Assembly (NCBI GenBank): GCA_029882725.1
Contig: JAOUKG010000056.1
Span: 1 to 9,136 of the forward strand
Reading direction: 5' to 3'
DNA: 9,136 nt
From: Cyclobacteriaceae bacterium
GTDB lineage: Bacteria; Bacteroidota; Bacteroidia; Cytophagales; Cyclobacteriaceae
How positions within the stretch are numbered: the stretch's first letter is position 1; every line of letters starts with the position of its first letter. Shown here piece after piece: positions 1 to 6,596 of the stretch. The notes under the pieces are model-generated. The model had not been told where the DNA came from. It did not search any database and worked only from the letters and a program-made list of their open reading frames with translations. A program made the translations under genes and the position numbers.

Positions 1-1131
1 GGATTCACGGTTGGTTTTCTTATGATATTCAAAATGTACAATATCATCGTCCGGGCCGAGAACTTCTTCCACAAACTCCTTTAAAGCACCTGCTCTTTGA
101 GGGAATTTAACAATGAAGTAGTGCTTCAACCCTTCATATAAAAGAGATCTTTCCTTGATTTCTTCCGTACGTGTAATGTCGTTGTTGCTACCACTTACTA
201 CGCAAACCACTCTTTTTCCTTTAATTTCCTCTGATAGTTGATCAAGGGCTGAAATAGTTAGTGCGCCAGCAGGTTCTACAACAATCGCATCGTGATTGTA
301 CAACTGCAAAATAGTACTGCAAATTTTTCCTTCTTCTACGGTAATTACCCGGTCGAGATTATTTTTACAAATTTCGAAAGTTCTTGCTCCGACTTTTTTC
401 ACGGCAGCACCGTCTACAAACTTGTCAATTTTTTCGAGAGTAACCAGTGTTTGTTGTTTTATAGATTCAAACATGGCGGGAGCTCCTGCAGGCTCTACTC
501 CAATAATTTTTGTGTCGGGGCTCAGGTTTTTAAATACCGACGAAACCCCGGAGGCGAGTCCACCTCCACCAATGGGTAGTATAAGGTAGTCGATTTTTTT
601 ATCTGAATCCTCCAGAATTTCCAATCCTATGGTTCCTTGCCCTTCAATAACTTTTTCATCATCGAAAGGGTGTATAAATGCTACATTATTTTTTTCAGAA
701 AAAGCAGAGGCAGCAGCAAATGAATCGTCAAAAGTGTCTCCGGTAAGGATTACTTCCACGAATTCTTTTCCAAACATTTTTACCTGATGGATTTTTTGTT
801 TGGGAGTAGGGGCTGGCATATAAATCCAGCCCCTTATTTTTAATTTTTGACAAGCATACGCCACACCTTGTGCGTGATTTCCGGCACTGGCACAAACCAC
901 CCCGTTTTCAAGTTGCTTTTTGGAAAGACTGCTAATCATGTTGTAAGCGCCCCTGATTTTGTAGGAACGTACAGGTTGCAAGTCTTCTCTTTTGAGCATA
1001 ATTTCTGCCCCAAACTCCTCAGAAAGGAATAAATTGGGCATTAATGGGGTTTTTAGAGCCACATTGCGAAGCCTTAAAGCTGCTTTGTGGATATCTTCCA
1101 ATGCTGGATAGTACGTTGTGCTTGTCTTCAT
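1..1131 (-). CDS. ilvA: threonine dehydratase, biosynthetic (3' end missing)
   Basis: PLP enzyme that deaminates L-threonine to 2-oxobutanoate and ammonia, the committed step to isoleucine; cytoplasmic. I translated 377 codons from the ATG at 1131 with no stop before the left edge. Visible motifs are the PLP lysine in SYKIRGA (K58), the Ser/Asn loop SAGNHAQG (82-89), the phosphate-binding GGGGL (188-192), SGSNND (313-318), and the start of an ACT-like regulatory domain from about residue 335 (YFIVKFPQRAGALKEF). Family members with one regulatory domain are about 415-420 residues from memory, so roughly 40 residues are missing; the E. coli form with two regulatory domains is about 514. It is the last operon gene seen, starting 8 nt after the ilvC stop. 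No Shine-Dalgarno site is present, so translation may depend on coupling. Its position under an Ile/Val leader and its regulatory domain favour the biosynthetic over the catabolic enzyme. Confidence 0.95.
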   Translation of the reverse strand, partial: MKTSTTYYPALEDIHKAALRLRNVALKTPLMPNLFLSEEFGAEIMLKREDLQPVRSYKIRGAYNMISSLSKKQLENGVVCASAGNHAQGVAYACQKLKIRGWIYMPAPTPKQKIHQVKMFGKEFVEVILTGDTFDDSFAAASAFSEKNNVAFIHPFDDEKVIEGQGTIGLEILEDSDKKIDYLILPIGGGGLASGVSSVFKNLSPDTKIIGVEPAGAPAMFESIKQQTLVTLEKIDKFVDGAAVKKVGARTFEICKNNLDRVITVEEGKICSTILQLYNHDAIVVEPAGALTISALDQLSEEIKGKRVVCVVSGSNNDITRTEEIKERSLLYEGLKHYFIVKFPQRAGALKEFVEEVLGPDDDIVHFEYHKKTNRES

Positions 1132-1139
1132 AAAATCAA

Positions 1140-2183
1140 TTAATTTTCAGGACGCAAACCACGAACTGCTTTACCTGCCTGCCACATTTCACTTTCGCGT
1201 AGCTCCTTCAATTCTTCTTCCAATTTCACTCTGTAATCAGATTTACTGTTGGAATCGATTGATTTTTGAGCTTCGTTTCCTGAAGCAACACTTTCGTATA
1301 ATTCATTGAAAACAGGTTCTGTAGCATCTCTGAATTTTTTCCACCAGTCAAGAGCACCTCTTTGTGCAGTAGTAGAACAGTTGGCATACATCCAATCCAT
1401 ACCATTTTCTGCAACCAATGGCATAAGTGATTGAGTAAGTTCTTCAACAGTTTCGTTGAAAGCTTCAGAAGGACTATGGCCTTTTGATCTCAATACGTTA
1501 TACTGTGCTGCAAAAATACCTTGAATAGCACCCATTAAAGTACCTCTTTCACCTGTAAGGTCAGAATATACTTCACTTTTAAAATTCGTTTCGAAAAGAT
1601 AACCTGAACCTACACCAATACCGAGTGCAATTACACGGTCTTTTGCACGACCTGTTGCATCCTGGTGGATAGCAAAACTGGAGTTAAGACCCCTGCCTTC
1701 CAAAAACATTCTTCTTAAGCTTGTACCTGAACCTTTAGGTGCTACTAAGATAACATCTACATCGGCCGGCGGTATAATGCCAGTACGCTCTTTATAAGTT
1801 ACACCGAAACCATGAGAAAAATACAATGCTTTTCCAGGAGTAAGGTATTTTTTGATTGTGGGCCAAAGTTGGATTTGACCTGCATCAGAAAGAAGATACT
1901 GAAGGATCGTTCCTCTTTCGCAAGCTTCTTCAATTTCAAATAAAGTTTCGCCAGGTACCCAGCCATCAGCAACAGCTTTATCCCAACTTTTAGAATCTTT
2001 TCTTTGACCTACAATTACATTTATTCCGTTATCACGGAGGTTCAGAGATTGTCCGGGTCCTTGTACACCATAGCCAATAACAGCTACAGTTTCGTCTTTT
2101 AATACTTCCCTTGCTTTGTCAAGAGGGAATTCTTCCCGGGTTACAACGTTTTCTTCAACACCCCCGAAATTGATCTTTGCCAT
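1140..2183 (-). CDS. ilvC: ketol-acid reductoisomerase, eukaryote-like form
   Basis: Isomerises and reduces acetolactate and acetohydroxybutyrate to the dihydroxyacids, with Mg2+ and NAD(P)H; second shared step of Val/Ile synthesis. It is 347 aa. The N-terminal Rossmann domain has GYGVQG (37-42). The following loop VGQRKDSKSW (58-67), with R61, S64 and S66, looks suited to NADPH, though cofactor choice is inferred. Catalytic H124 lies in SHGF. Metal ligands by family alignment are D208 and E212 (SDLTGERG) and E244 and E248 (FNETVEEL), with substrate serine S270 in CSTTAQRG. One C-terminal knotted domain is present, so it has class I size, but the text resembles fungal mitochondrial Ilv5 (GHSPSEAFNETVEE, ending LRPEN) more than class I enzymes with GYGSQGHAHA. 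The 43-nt gap from ilvN is the largest in the operon and is nearly G-free, with no Shine-Dalgarno site. Confidence 0.97.
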   Translation of the reverse strand: MAKINFGGVEENVVTREEFPLDKAREVLKDETVAVIGYGVQGPGQSLNLRDNGINVIVGQRKDSKSWDKAVADGWVPGETLFEIEEACERGTILQYLLSDAGQIQLWPTIKKYLTPGKALYFSHGFGVTYKERTGIIPPADVDVILVAPKGSGTSLRRMFLEGRGLNSSFAIHQDATGRAKDRVIALGIGVGSGYLFETNFKSEVYSDLTGERGTLMGAIQGIFAAQYNVLRSKGHSPSEAFNETVEELTQSLMPLVAENGMDWMYANCSTTAQRGALDWWKKFRDATEPVFNELYESVASGNEAQKSIDSNSKSDYRVKLEEELKELRESEMWQAGKAVRGLRPEN

Positions 2184-2226
2184 AATTATTGTGTTTTGTT
2201 TATTTAATATGTATTTGTTTATTCTT

Positions 2227-2808
2227 TTAGTCTATTTTTTCTGCCATTTCGCGTACTTCCTGTTCGGTAATACGTTTGCCCAGTTCAGGTACTTTGAGAT
2301 AATCTTTGAAACTTTTAGCAGATTTGGCCAATGCTACGCGCCCTGATCTCACAAATTCCAGAAGTCCAAAAGGCTCCAATTGTTCGAAAAGTGCCTGGGT
2401 TTCTCCTTTATGCCCTGTTTTTTCAATTACCAAAAAATCTTTTTCTACAGTAAGTATCCTGGCATGGTTATCACGTATGATTTGCTCAATGCCAGCACCA
2501 TTTTGAACAGCTTTAATAGGAAGTTTGTAGAGTGCAATTTCCTGATAAATAATTTTGCTTAAAGGGTAGTAAAATGAACGAAGAACTTCAATTTGTTTTT
2601 CAATTTGTTTCACTACTTTTTTAATATGATCTTCCGTTTCAGTAACCACAATATTAAAACGATGCACTCCGTGAATTTCCGATTCGGAAACGGTAATACT
2701 TTCAATATTAATACCTCTTCGGGTAAAAATGGTGGTAATTCTGTGCAAAACCCCTACATGGTTTTCACTGAATACCGAAATAGTAAATTCTTTTTTAGTT
2801 ACATTCAT
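2227..2808 (-). CDS. ilvN: acetohydroxyacid synthase, small (regulatory) subunit
   Basis: Regulatory partner of IlvB: it activates the catalytic subunit and usually confers feedback inhibition by valine. It is 193 aa. An N-terminal ACT domain (about 6-80) contains the effector-loop signature NHVGVLHRITTIFTRRGINI and the following ESITVS strand. Residues about 85-165 form the usual C-terminal small-subunit domain (FYYPLSKIIYQEIALYKL onward). A charged tail of about 25-30 residues extends past the end of typical 160-175-residue homologues and may be a lineage feature. The start is fixed by AGGAGG 4 nt upstream, overlapping the ilvB stop. The symbol ilvH would serve equally well. Valine sensitivity is a family expectation, not visible here. 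Confidence 0.95.
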   Translation of the reverse strand: MNVTKKEFTISVFSENHVGVLHRITTIFTRRGINIESITVSESEIHGVHRFNIVVTETEDHIKKVVKQIEKQIEVLRSFYYPLSKIIYQEIALYKLPIKAVQNGAGIEQIIRDNHARILTVEKDFLVIEKTGHKGETQALFEQLEPFGLLEFVRSGRVALAKSAKSFKDYLKVPELGKRITEQEVREMAEKID

Positions 2809-2812
2809 TTTT

Positions 2813-2819
2813 CCTCCTT
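2813..2819 (-). promoter_or_regulatory. strong Shine-Dalgarno site of ilvN
   Basis: Reads AAGGAGG on the minus strand, with AAAA before the ilvN ATG. Its first two bases are the end of the ilvB TAA stop codon (2820-2818). A terminating ilvB ribosome would sit on the site, so re-initiation coupling is likely. It is the only clear Shine-Dalgarno site at any gene start in the window; the other starts are preceded by A/T-rich sequence. The 4-nt spacer is short but within a workable range. Confidence 0.75.
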
Positions 2820-4548
2820 ATTCTAAAATGATCTCCGATACTGCACAACCGGCGGGTACCATGGGGAAAACATTATTTTCTTTGCCTACAATTACTTCAA
2901 GTAAATAAGATCCTTTGTGATTCAGGAATGTGTCGATAGCATCTTCAAGGACATCACGCGAATCAATTTTTCTTGATTCTATACCGTATCCGGCAGATAT
3001 TTTCTGAAAATCCGGGTTTACCATTTCAGTAGCCGAGTATCTTTTGTCAAAAAACATTTGTTGCCATTGCCTTACCATACCCAGAAATTGGTTGTTCAGG
3101 ATCAATATTTTTACATCAATTTCCGTTTGGAATATAGTACCCAGTTCCTGGATGGTCATTTGAAATCCCCCATCGCCAATTACACCAATTACTTGTCTGT
3201 CCGGGGCGCCCATTTTAGCTCCAATGGCAGCAGGAAGACAAAAGCCCATGGTACCCAGGCCTCCTGAAGTAATGTTGCTTTTTGATTTTATAAATTTACT
3301 GTATCGGCATGTTACCATTTGGTGCTGGCCAACATCGGTTACAATGATGGCATCACCTGCCGTTTTTTCAGCAATCATCCTTATTACTTCACCCATAGTA
3401 AGTTCAGGTTTTGAAGGATACAGCTCGTCTTTGATTACTTTTTCATATTCCTTTTTGTCGCAGTCCCTGAAACGTTGTAACCATTCTTTGTGCTCATTGG
3501 GTTTTACTTTTTCCAATAATGCTTTTAAGCCAATTTTGGCATCGCCAAGTAAGGGCACATCGGCTTTTATGATTTTATCAATTTCAGACGGATCTACCTC
3601 CAGATGAATGATTTTTGCCTGGGTAGCATAGTCGGAAACTTTTCCGGTTACCCTATCGTCGAAGCGCATTCCCACTGCAATTAATACATCGCAATCGTTG
3701 GTAAGAAGGTTGGGGCCGTAATTTCCGTGCATTCCCAACATTCCTACATTTAAAGGGTGGTTGGATTCCAGTGCAGACAATCCTAAAATTGTCCAGGCTG
3801 CCGGGATGCCGGTTTTTTCTATAAAAGCTTTCAACTCGGCTTCCGCATGCGAAAGAATAACACCCTGGCCAAACAACAAATAAGGTTTTTTGGCCTCATT
3901 AATCAGTTTGGCTGCCTTTTCTACCATGCTTTTGTCGAGGGCAGGAATGGGGTGGTAGCTTCTTATTTCTTCACACTTTTTATATGAAAAATCAAATTCC
4001 TGAACCTGTGCATCTTTAGTAATATCAATAAGTACAGGGCCGGGTCTTCCCGATTTGGCAATGTAAAACGCTTTGGCAATAGCCTCAGGTATTTCTTCGG
4101 CACGTGTTACCTGATGGTTCCATTTTGTTACGGGTATGCTAATGCCCACTACATCAGTTTCCTGAAAAGCATCTGTACCCAGTAATGTGCTGAACACCTG
4201 TCCCGTAATACAAACCAAAGGAGTAGAATCGATCATGGCATCTGCAATACCTGTAATAAGGTTTGTAGCTCCGGGGCCTGAAGTGGCAAGAACCACACCC
4301 ACTTTACCTGTTGCTCTGGCAAAACCCTGAGCAGCATGTATTGCTCCTTGTTCATGGCGGGTCAACACATGGTGAAGTTGATCCTGAAAATCGTACATAG
4401 CATCGTAAACAGGCATAATAGCTCCACCCGGGTATCCAAACATTAAATCGACACCCTCAGCCAATAATGACCTAACCAATGCTTCTGATCCGGAAATTTT
4501 CAGCTTTTTTTCAATTTTCGCCTTAGCGGGTTCAATTGCAGATTCCAT
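2818..4548 (-). CDS. ilvB: acetohydroxyacid synthase, large (catalytic) subunit
   Basis: ThDP enzyme that condenses pyruvate with pyruvate or 2-oxobutanoate to give acetolactate or acetohydroxybutyrate; first shared step of Val/Ile synthesis. It is 576 aa with the standard three-domain layout. The N-terminal ThDP-PYR domain has YPGG (39-42) and catalytic E66 in RHEQGAIHAAQG. The middle FAD-type domain contains GMLGMHGNYGPN (269-280) and GMRFDDRVTGK (293-303). The C-terminal ThDP-PP domain has GDGGFQM (458-464) and NN (485-486). Trp495 in MVRQWQ matches the herbicide-site tryptophan. The position after TGQV (119), proline in plant and yeast enzymes, is Phe. The ATG is 4 nt after the ilvD TAG stop, so coupling is likely; the first ~17 residues form a charged extension. 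TGQV, DAFQE and a downstream ilvN favour AHAS over other ThDP enzymes. Confidence 0.97.
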   Translation of the reverse strand: MESAIEPAKAKIEKKLKISGSEALVRSLLAEGVDLMFGYPGGAIMPVYDAMYDFQDQLHHVLTRHEQGAIHAAQGFARATGKVGVVLATSGPGATNLITGIADAMIDSTPLVCITGQVFSTLLGTDAFQETDVVGISIPVTKWNHQVTRAEEIPEAIAKAFYIAKSGRPGPVLIDITKDAQVQEFDFSYKKCEEIRSYHPIPALDKSMVEKAAKLINEAKKPYLLFGQGVILSHAEAELKAFIEKTGIPAAWTILGLSALESNHPLNVGMLGMHGNYGPNLLTNDCDVLIAVGMRFDDRVTGKVSDYATQAKIIHLEVDPSEIDKIIKADVPLLGDAKIGLKALLEKVKPNEHKEWLQRFRDCDKKEYEKVIKDELYPSKPELTMGEVIRMIAEKTAGDAIIVTDVGQHQMVTCRYSKFIKSKSNITSGGLGTMGFCLPAAIGAKMGAPDRQVIGVIGDGGFQMTIQELGTIFQTEIDVKILILNNQFLGMVRQWQQMFFDKRYSATEMVNPDFQKISAGYGIESRKIDSRDVLEDAIDTFLNHKGSYLLEVIVGKENNVFPMVPAGCAVSEIILE

Positions 4549-4552
4549 ATTT

Positions 4553-6241
4553 CTAAAATTTATCAGTTACACATCCCTCTGAAGCGGACGACACATTTTT
4601 TGCGTATTTATACAAAGCTCCTCTGCTTACTTTCAATGGTGGAGCAACCCATTCTTTTCTTCTTTTTGCAATTTCTTCTTCAGAAATACTTGCCTCAAGT
4701 ATATTGTTTTCGGCATCAATAGTAATCATATCACCATCTTTTAGCAGACCGATTAATCCGCCTTCCTGAGCTTCAGGCGTAATGTGTCCTACCACAAAGC
4801 CGTGAGTTCCCCCAGAAAAACGACCATCGGTAATCAAAGCTACGCTTTTACCAAGTCCAACGCCCATAATGGCCGCAGTGGGTTTAAGCATTTCCGGCAT
4901 ACCGGGCCCTCCTTTGGGGCCTTCATACCTAATTACTATTACATCGCCTTCTTTTACCTCCCTGTTTTGAATGCCATCGTTGGCTGCATATTCACTATCA
5001 AAAACACGGGCAGGGCCGGTAAATTTCAATCCTTCTTTACCTGTAATTTTGGCTACAGATCCTTTTTCTGCCAGGTTTCCATATAATATTTGTAGGTGAC
5101 CTGTTTTTTTCAAAGGAGTTTCAACCGGTACAATTATGTCTTGTCCTTCACCGATAGCTTTTACATCTTTCAGGTTTTCGGCCAGGGTTTTACCTGTTAC
5201 AGTGAGGCAATCGCCATGCAAAAAGCCTTTATCCAGCAAGTATTTTAATACAGCAGGGGTTCCACCGAATTGGTGAAGGTCTTCCATGAGGTATTTACCA
5301 CTGGGTTTGAAATCGGCCAATAAAGGAGTTCTATCGCTTATGGCCTGAATATCTTTCATATCGAAATCGATATTTGCCGTATGGGCTATTGCCAAAAAGT
5401 GTAGTACCGCATTGGTAGATCCTCCCATGGCAACAACAGCTGTAATGGCATTTTCAAACGACTTTCGTGAAACTATATCCGAAGGTTTTATATCATTTTC
5501 AAGCAGATGCTGAATATATTTACCGGTTTCAAAGCATTCGGCAGTTTTGTCTGGTCCTACTGCCGGGTTTGATGAGTTATGAGGCAAAGCCAAACCCATG
5601 GCCTCAATGGCACACGACATGGTGTTGGCTGTGTACATACCACCACATGCACCGGCACCGGGGCACGATTTTTTTACAACTTGTTTAAAATCTTCATCCG
5701 AAATAGTTCCTGCAACCTTTTCGCCCCAGGCTTCAAACGCAGAAACAATATTTAACTTTTTGTCGTTATGGCACCCTGAAGCTATGGTTCCACCGTAGAC
5801 CATTATCGAGGGACGATCCAAACGAAGCATGGCCATAATGGCACCGGGCATATTTTTGTCGCAACCTACTACAGTTACCACCGCATCATACGACATACCA
5901 CCTACTACAGTTTCTACGGAATCGGCAATAATTTCCCTGGAAGGGAGGGAATAACGCATACCCGGAGTACCCATGGAAATACCGTCACTTACCCCAATGG
6001 TATTGAACACAAGTCCTACGGAACCTTGTTCGTTGATTCCTTTTTTAACTATTTGGGCAAGATCATTCAGGTGCATGTTACAAGGATTGCCTTCGTAGCC
6101 GGTACTTGCGATACCAATTAGTGGCTTTTGCATATCCTCTTCTTTCATTCCGATAGCATATAACATTGCTTGCGCTGCTGGCTGTGTATCATCTGTAGTT
6201 ACTCTCCAACTGTACTTTTTCAATTTCTCCAATTTCTTCAA
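4553..6241 (-). CDS. ilvD: dihydroxyacid dehydratase, short form; TTG start
   Basis: Fe-S dehydratase that converts the 2,3-dihydroxyacids to the 2-oxoacids; third shared step of Val/Ile synthesis. It is 562 aa from TTG at 6241. Candidate cluster cysteines are C54 (NPCNMHL), C127 (GCDKNMPG) and C199 (GACGGMYTANTM). D128 and K129 match the Mg2+/carbamylated-lysine site, and S476 in RFSGGTHGFVVGH the active-site serine. The ~560-residue length fits the short group reported to carry [2Fe-2S], unlike the ~616-residue E. coli enzyme; cluster type is inferred. There is no in-frame ATG between the upstream in-frame TAA and the conserved region, so the start is non-ATG. TTG at 6241 has a weak purine-rich stretch before it; TTG at 6232 gives MEKLKKYS, closer to the MELNKYS beginning I remember for Bacteroidetes homologues. 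It is the first structural gene, about 165 nt after the attenuator terminator. Confidence 0.95.
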   Translation of the reverse strand: MKKLEKLKKYSWRVTTDDTQPAAQAMLYAIGMKEEDMQKPLIGIASTGYEGNPCNMHLNDLAQIVKKGINEQGSVGLVFNTIGVSDGISMGTPGMRYSLPSREIIADSVETVVGGMSYDAVVTVVGCDKNMPGAIMAMLRLDRPSIMVYGGTIASGCHNDKKLNIVSAFEAWGEKVAGTISDEDFKQVVKKSCPGAGACGGMYTANTMSCAIEAMGLALPHNSSNPAVGPDKTAECFETGKYIQHLLENDIKPSDIVSRKSFENAITAVVAMGGSTNAVLHFLAIAHTANIDFDMKDIQAISDRTPLLADFKPSGKYLMEDLHQFGGTPAVLKYLLDKGFLHGDCLTVTGKTLAENLKDVKAIGEGQDIIVPVETPLKKTGHLQILYGNLAEKGSVAKITGKEGLKFTGPARVFDSEYAANDGIQNREVKEGDVIVIRYEGPKGGPGMPEMLKPTAAIMGVGLGKSVALITDGRFSGGTHGFVVGHITPEAQEGGLIGLLKDGDMITIDAENNILEASISEEEIAKRRKEWVAPPLKVSRGALYKYAKNVSSASEGCVTDKF

Positions 6242-6404
6242 GGTTCTCTTCTTATTAAAACATAAAGGTATTTTGACTAATTAGCATAGTAACATCAAAA
6301 TAATAGTAATTTACGATGTCTAGTATTTCAAAAAAGCCTAAATAACCATAAAAACAATAAAATTAGTAATTATTATTACGATTTTCAATTTGGTAAAAGT
6401 CAAT
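6242..6404 (-). other. AT-rich untranslated stretch between attenuator and ilvD
   Basis: About 163 nt of AT-rich DNA that read-through transcripts must cross before ilvD. I see no convincing gene or second terminator. It holds two of the three TTACGAT copies described under the repeats. A 10-codon ATG frame (6287-6255) ends 13 nt before the ilvD start but has no ribosome site or recognisable content. A TTATTTTG box on the minus strand near 6300 resembles a Bacteroidetes -7 element at one remove and could give attenuator-independent expression, but no well-spaced -33 box supports it. Confidence 0.4.
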
Positions 6405-6438
6405 AAAAAAGCCTTCCCGTTTTTACGAGAAGGCCTTT
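6405..6438 (-). terminator. intrinsic terminator of the ilv attenuator (3:4 hairpin)
   Basis: On the minus strand GCCTTCTCGT (6434-6425) pairs with ACGGGAAGGC (6420-6411) around an AAAA loop: ten pairs including one G-U, followed at once by TTTTTTATT. The flanking AAAG and TTTT can extend the stem. The long U-tract occurs only in the ilv direction; read on the plus strand the hairpin is followed by just CCTTTAATG. It sits between the leader peptide and ilvD, so it would stop ilv transcription before the first structural gene unless the antiterminator forms. Confidence 0.9.
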
Positions 6439-6508
6439 AATGCAAAATCAAAGTATATAACCTCCTCATCACGGTGTAATGACCACGACGATATTGACAG
6501 AGATTATA
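6425..6508 (-). promoter_or_regulatory. ilv attenuator: mutually exclusive protector and antiterminator pairings
   Basis: Three competing structures can be paired by hand. Region 1 (6508-6499, TATAATCTCT, in the Ile codons) pairs with region 2 (6465-6456, GGAGGTTATA) over 10 bp with two G-U. Region 2 (6469-6459, ATGAGGAGGTT) pairs instead with the terminator 5' arm (6435-6425, GGCCTTCTCGT) over 11 bp with four G-U. That arm otherwise forms the terminator with 6420-6411. A small hairpin UCAUUAC-ACC-GUGAUGA (6482-6466) spans the leader stop and also competes for region 2. Inferred logic: a ribosome stalled at Ile or Val codons covers region 1, frees region 2 and lets 2:3 prevent termination; a ribosome reaching the stop covers region 2 and termination follows. 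Pairings are seen directly; energies were not computed. Confidence 0.82.
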
Positions 6509-6525
6509 ATTATGTTTTGTTTCAT
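6469..6525 (-). CDS. ilvL: ilv operon leader peptide (attenuation peptide)
   Basis: An 18-codon reading frame, MKQNIIIISVNIVVVITP, ends in TGA immediately followed in frame by a second TGA. Ten of the 18 residues are Ile (6) or Val (4), in two blocks: Ile5-8, then Val10, Ile12, Val13-15 and Ile16. There is no Leu, matching an operon that makes Ile and Val. The block pattern and Pro end recall the E. coli ilvGMEDA leader; the name is by analogy of function, not homology. The peptide itself probably has no job: its translation rate senses charged Ile- and Val-tRNA. The Ile codons double as region 1 of the RNA switch. No Shine-Dalgarno site precedes the ATG, as at most other starts here. It is too short for homology searches, so support comes from composition, position and RNA structure together. 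Confidence 0.85.
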   Translation of the reverse strand: MKQNIIIISVNIVVVITP

Positions 6526-6541
6526 GACAGTGCAAATAACA

Positions 6542-6596
6542 GTAATTTAATGGTTTAAATGCAAGTGATCTTAAATAAAAAAAACAATTAAATTAC
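6542..6596. repeat. 10-bp perfect inverted repeat in the divergent intergenic region
   Basis: GTAATTTAAT (6542-6551) and ATTAAATTAC (6587-6596) are exact reverse complements 35 nt apart, between the ilv leader and dacB. The arms are almost pure A/T, so chance is a real possibility. The spacing is about three or four helical turns, so a looping regulator could bind both, but nothing identifies one. Confidence 0.35.

Noticed and set aside
292..589. Two plus-strand reading frames of about 95 codons opposite ilvA
   Set aside because: They lie wholly antisense to conserved ilvA sequence, have no recognisable motif and no promoter or ribosome site.
3224..3607. 127-codon plus-strand frame opposite ilvB
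   Set aside because: Antisense shadow of a conserved enzyme; low-complexity composition and no family resemblance.
4784..5086. 100-codon plus-strand frame opposite ilvD
   Set aside because: Fully antisense to the conserved dehydratase core; no independent support.
6255..6287. Minus-strand ATG frame MLISQNTFMF ending 13 nt before ilvD
   Set aside because: Ten codons, no ribosome site, composition not informative and no linked RNA structure; probably chance in AT-rich DNA.
6436..6454. TTG-ATT-TTG-CAT-TAA mini-frame 9 nt after the leader AGGAGG
   Set aside because: Spacing would allow initiation, but it has four codons and lies in the antiterminator loop; the AGGAGG is better explained by base pairing with the terminator arm.
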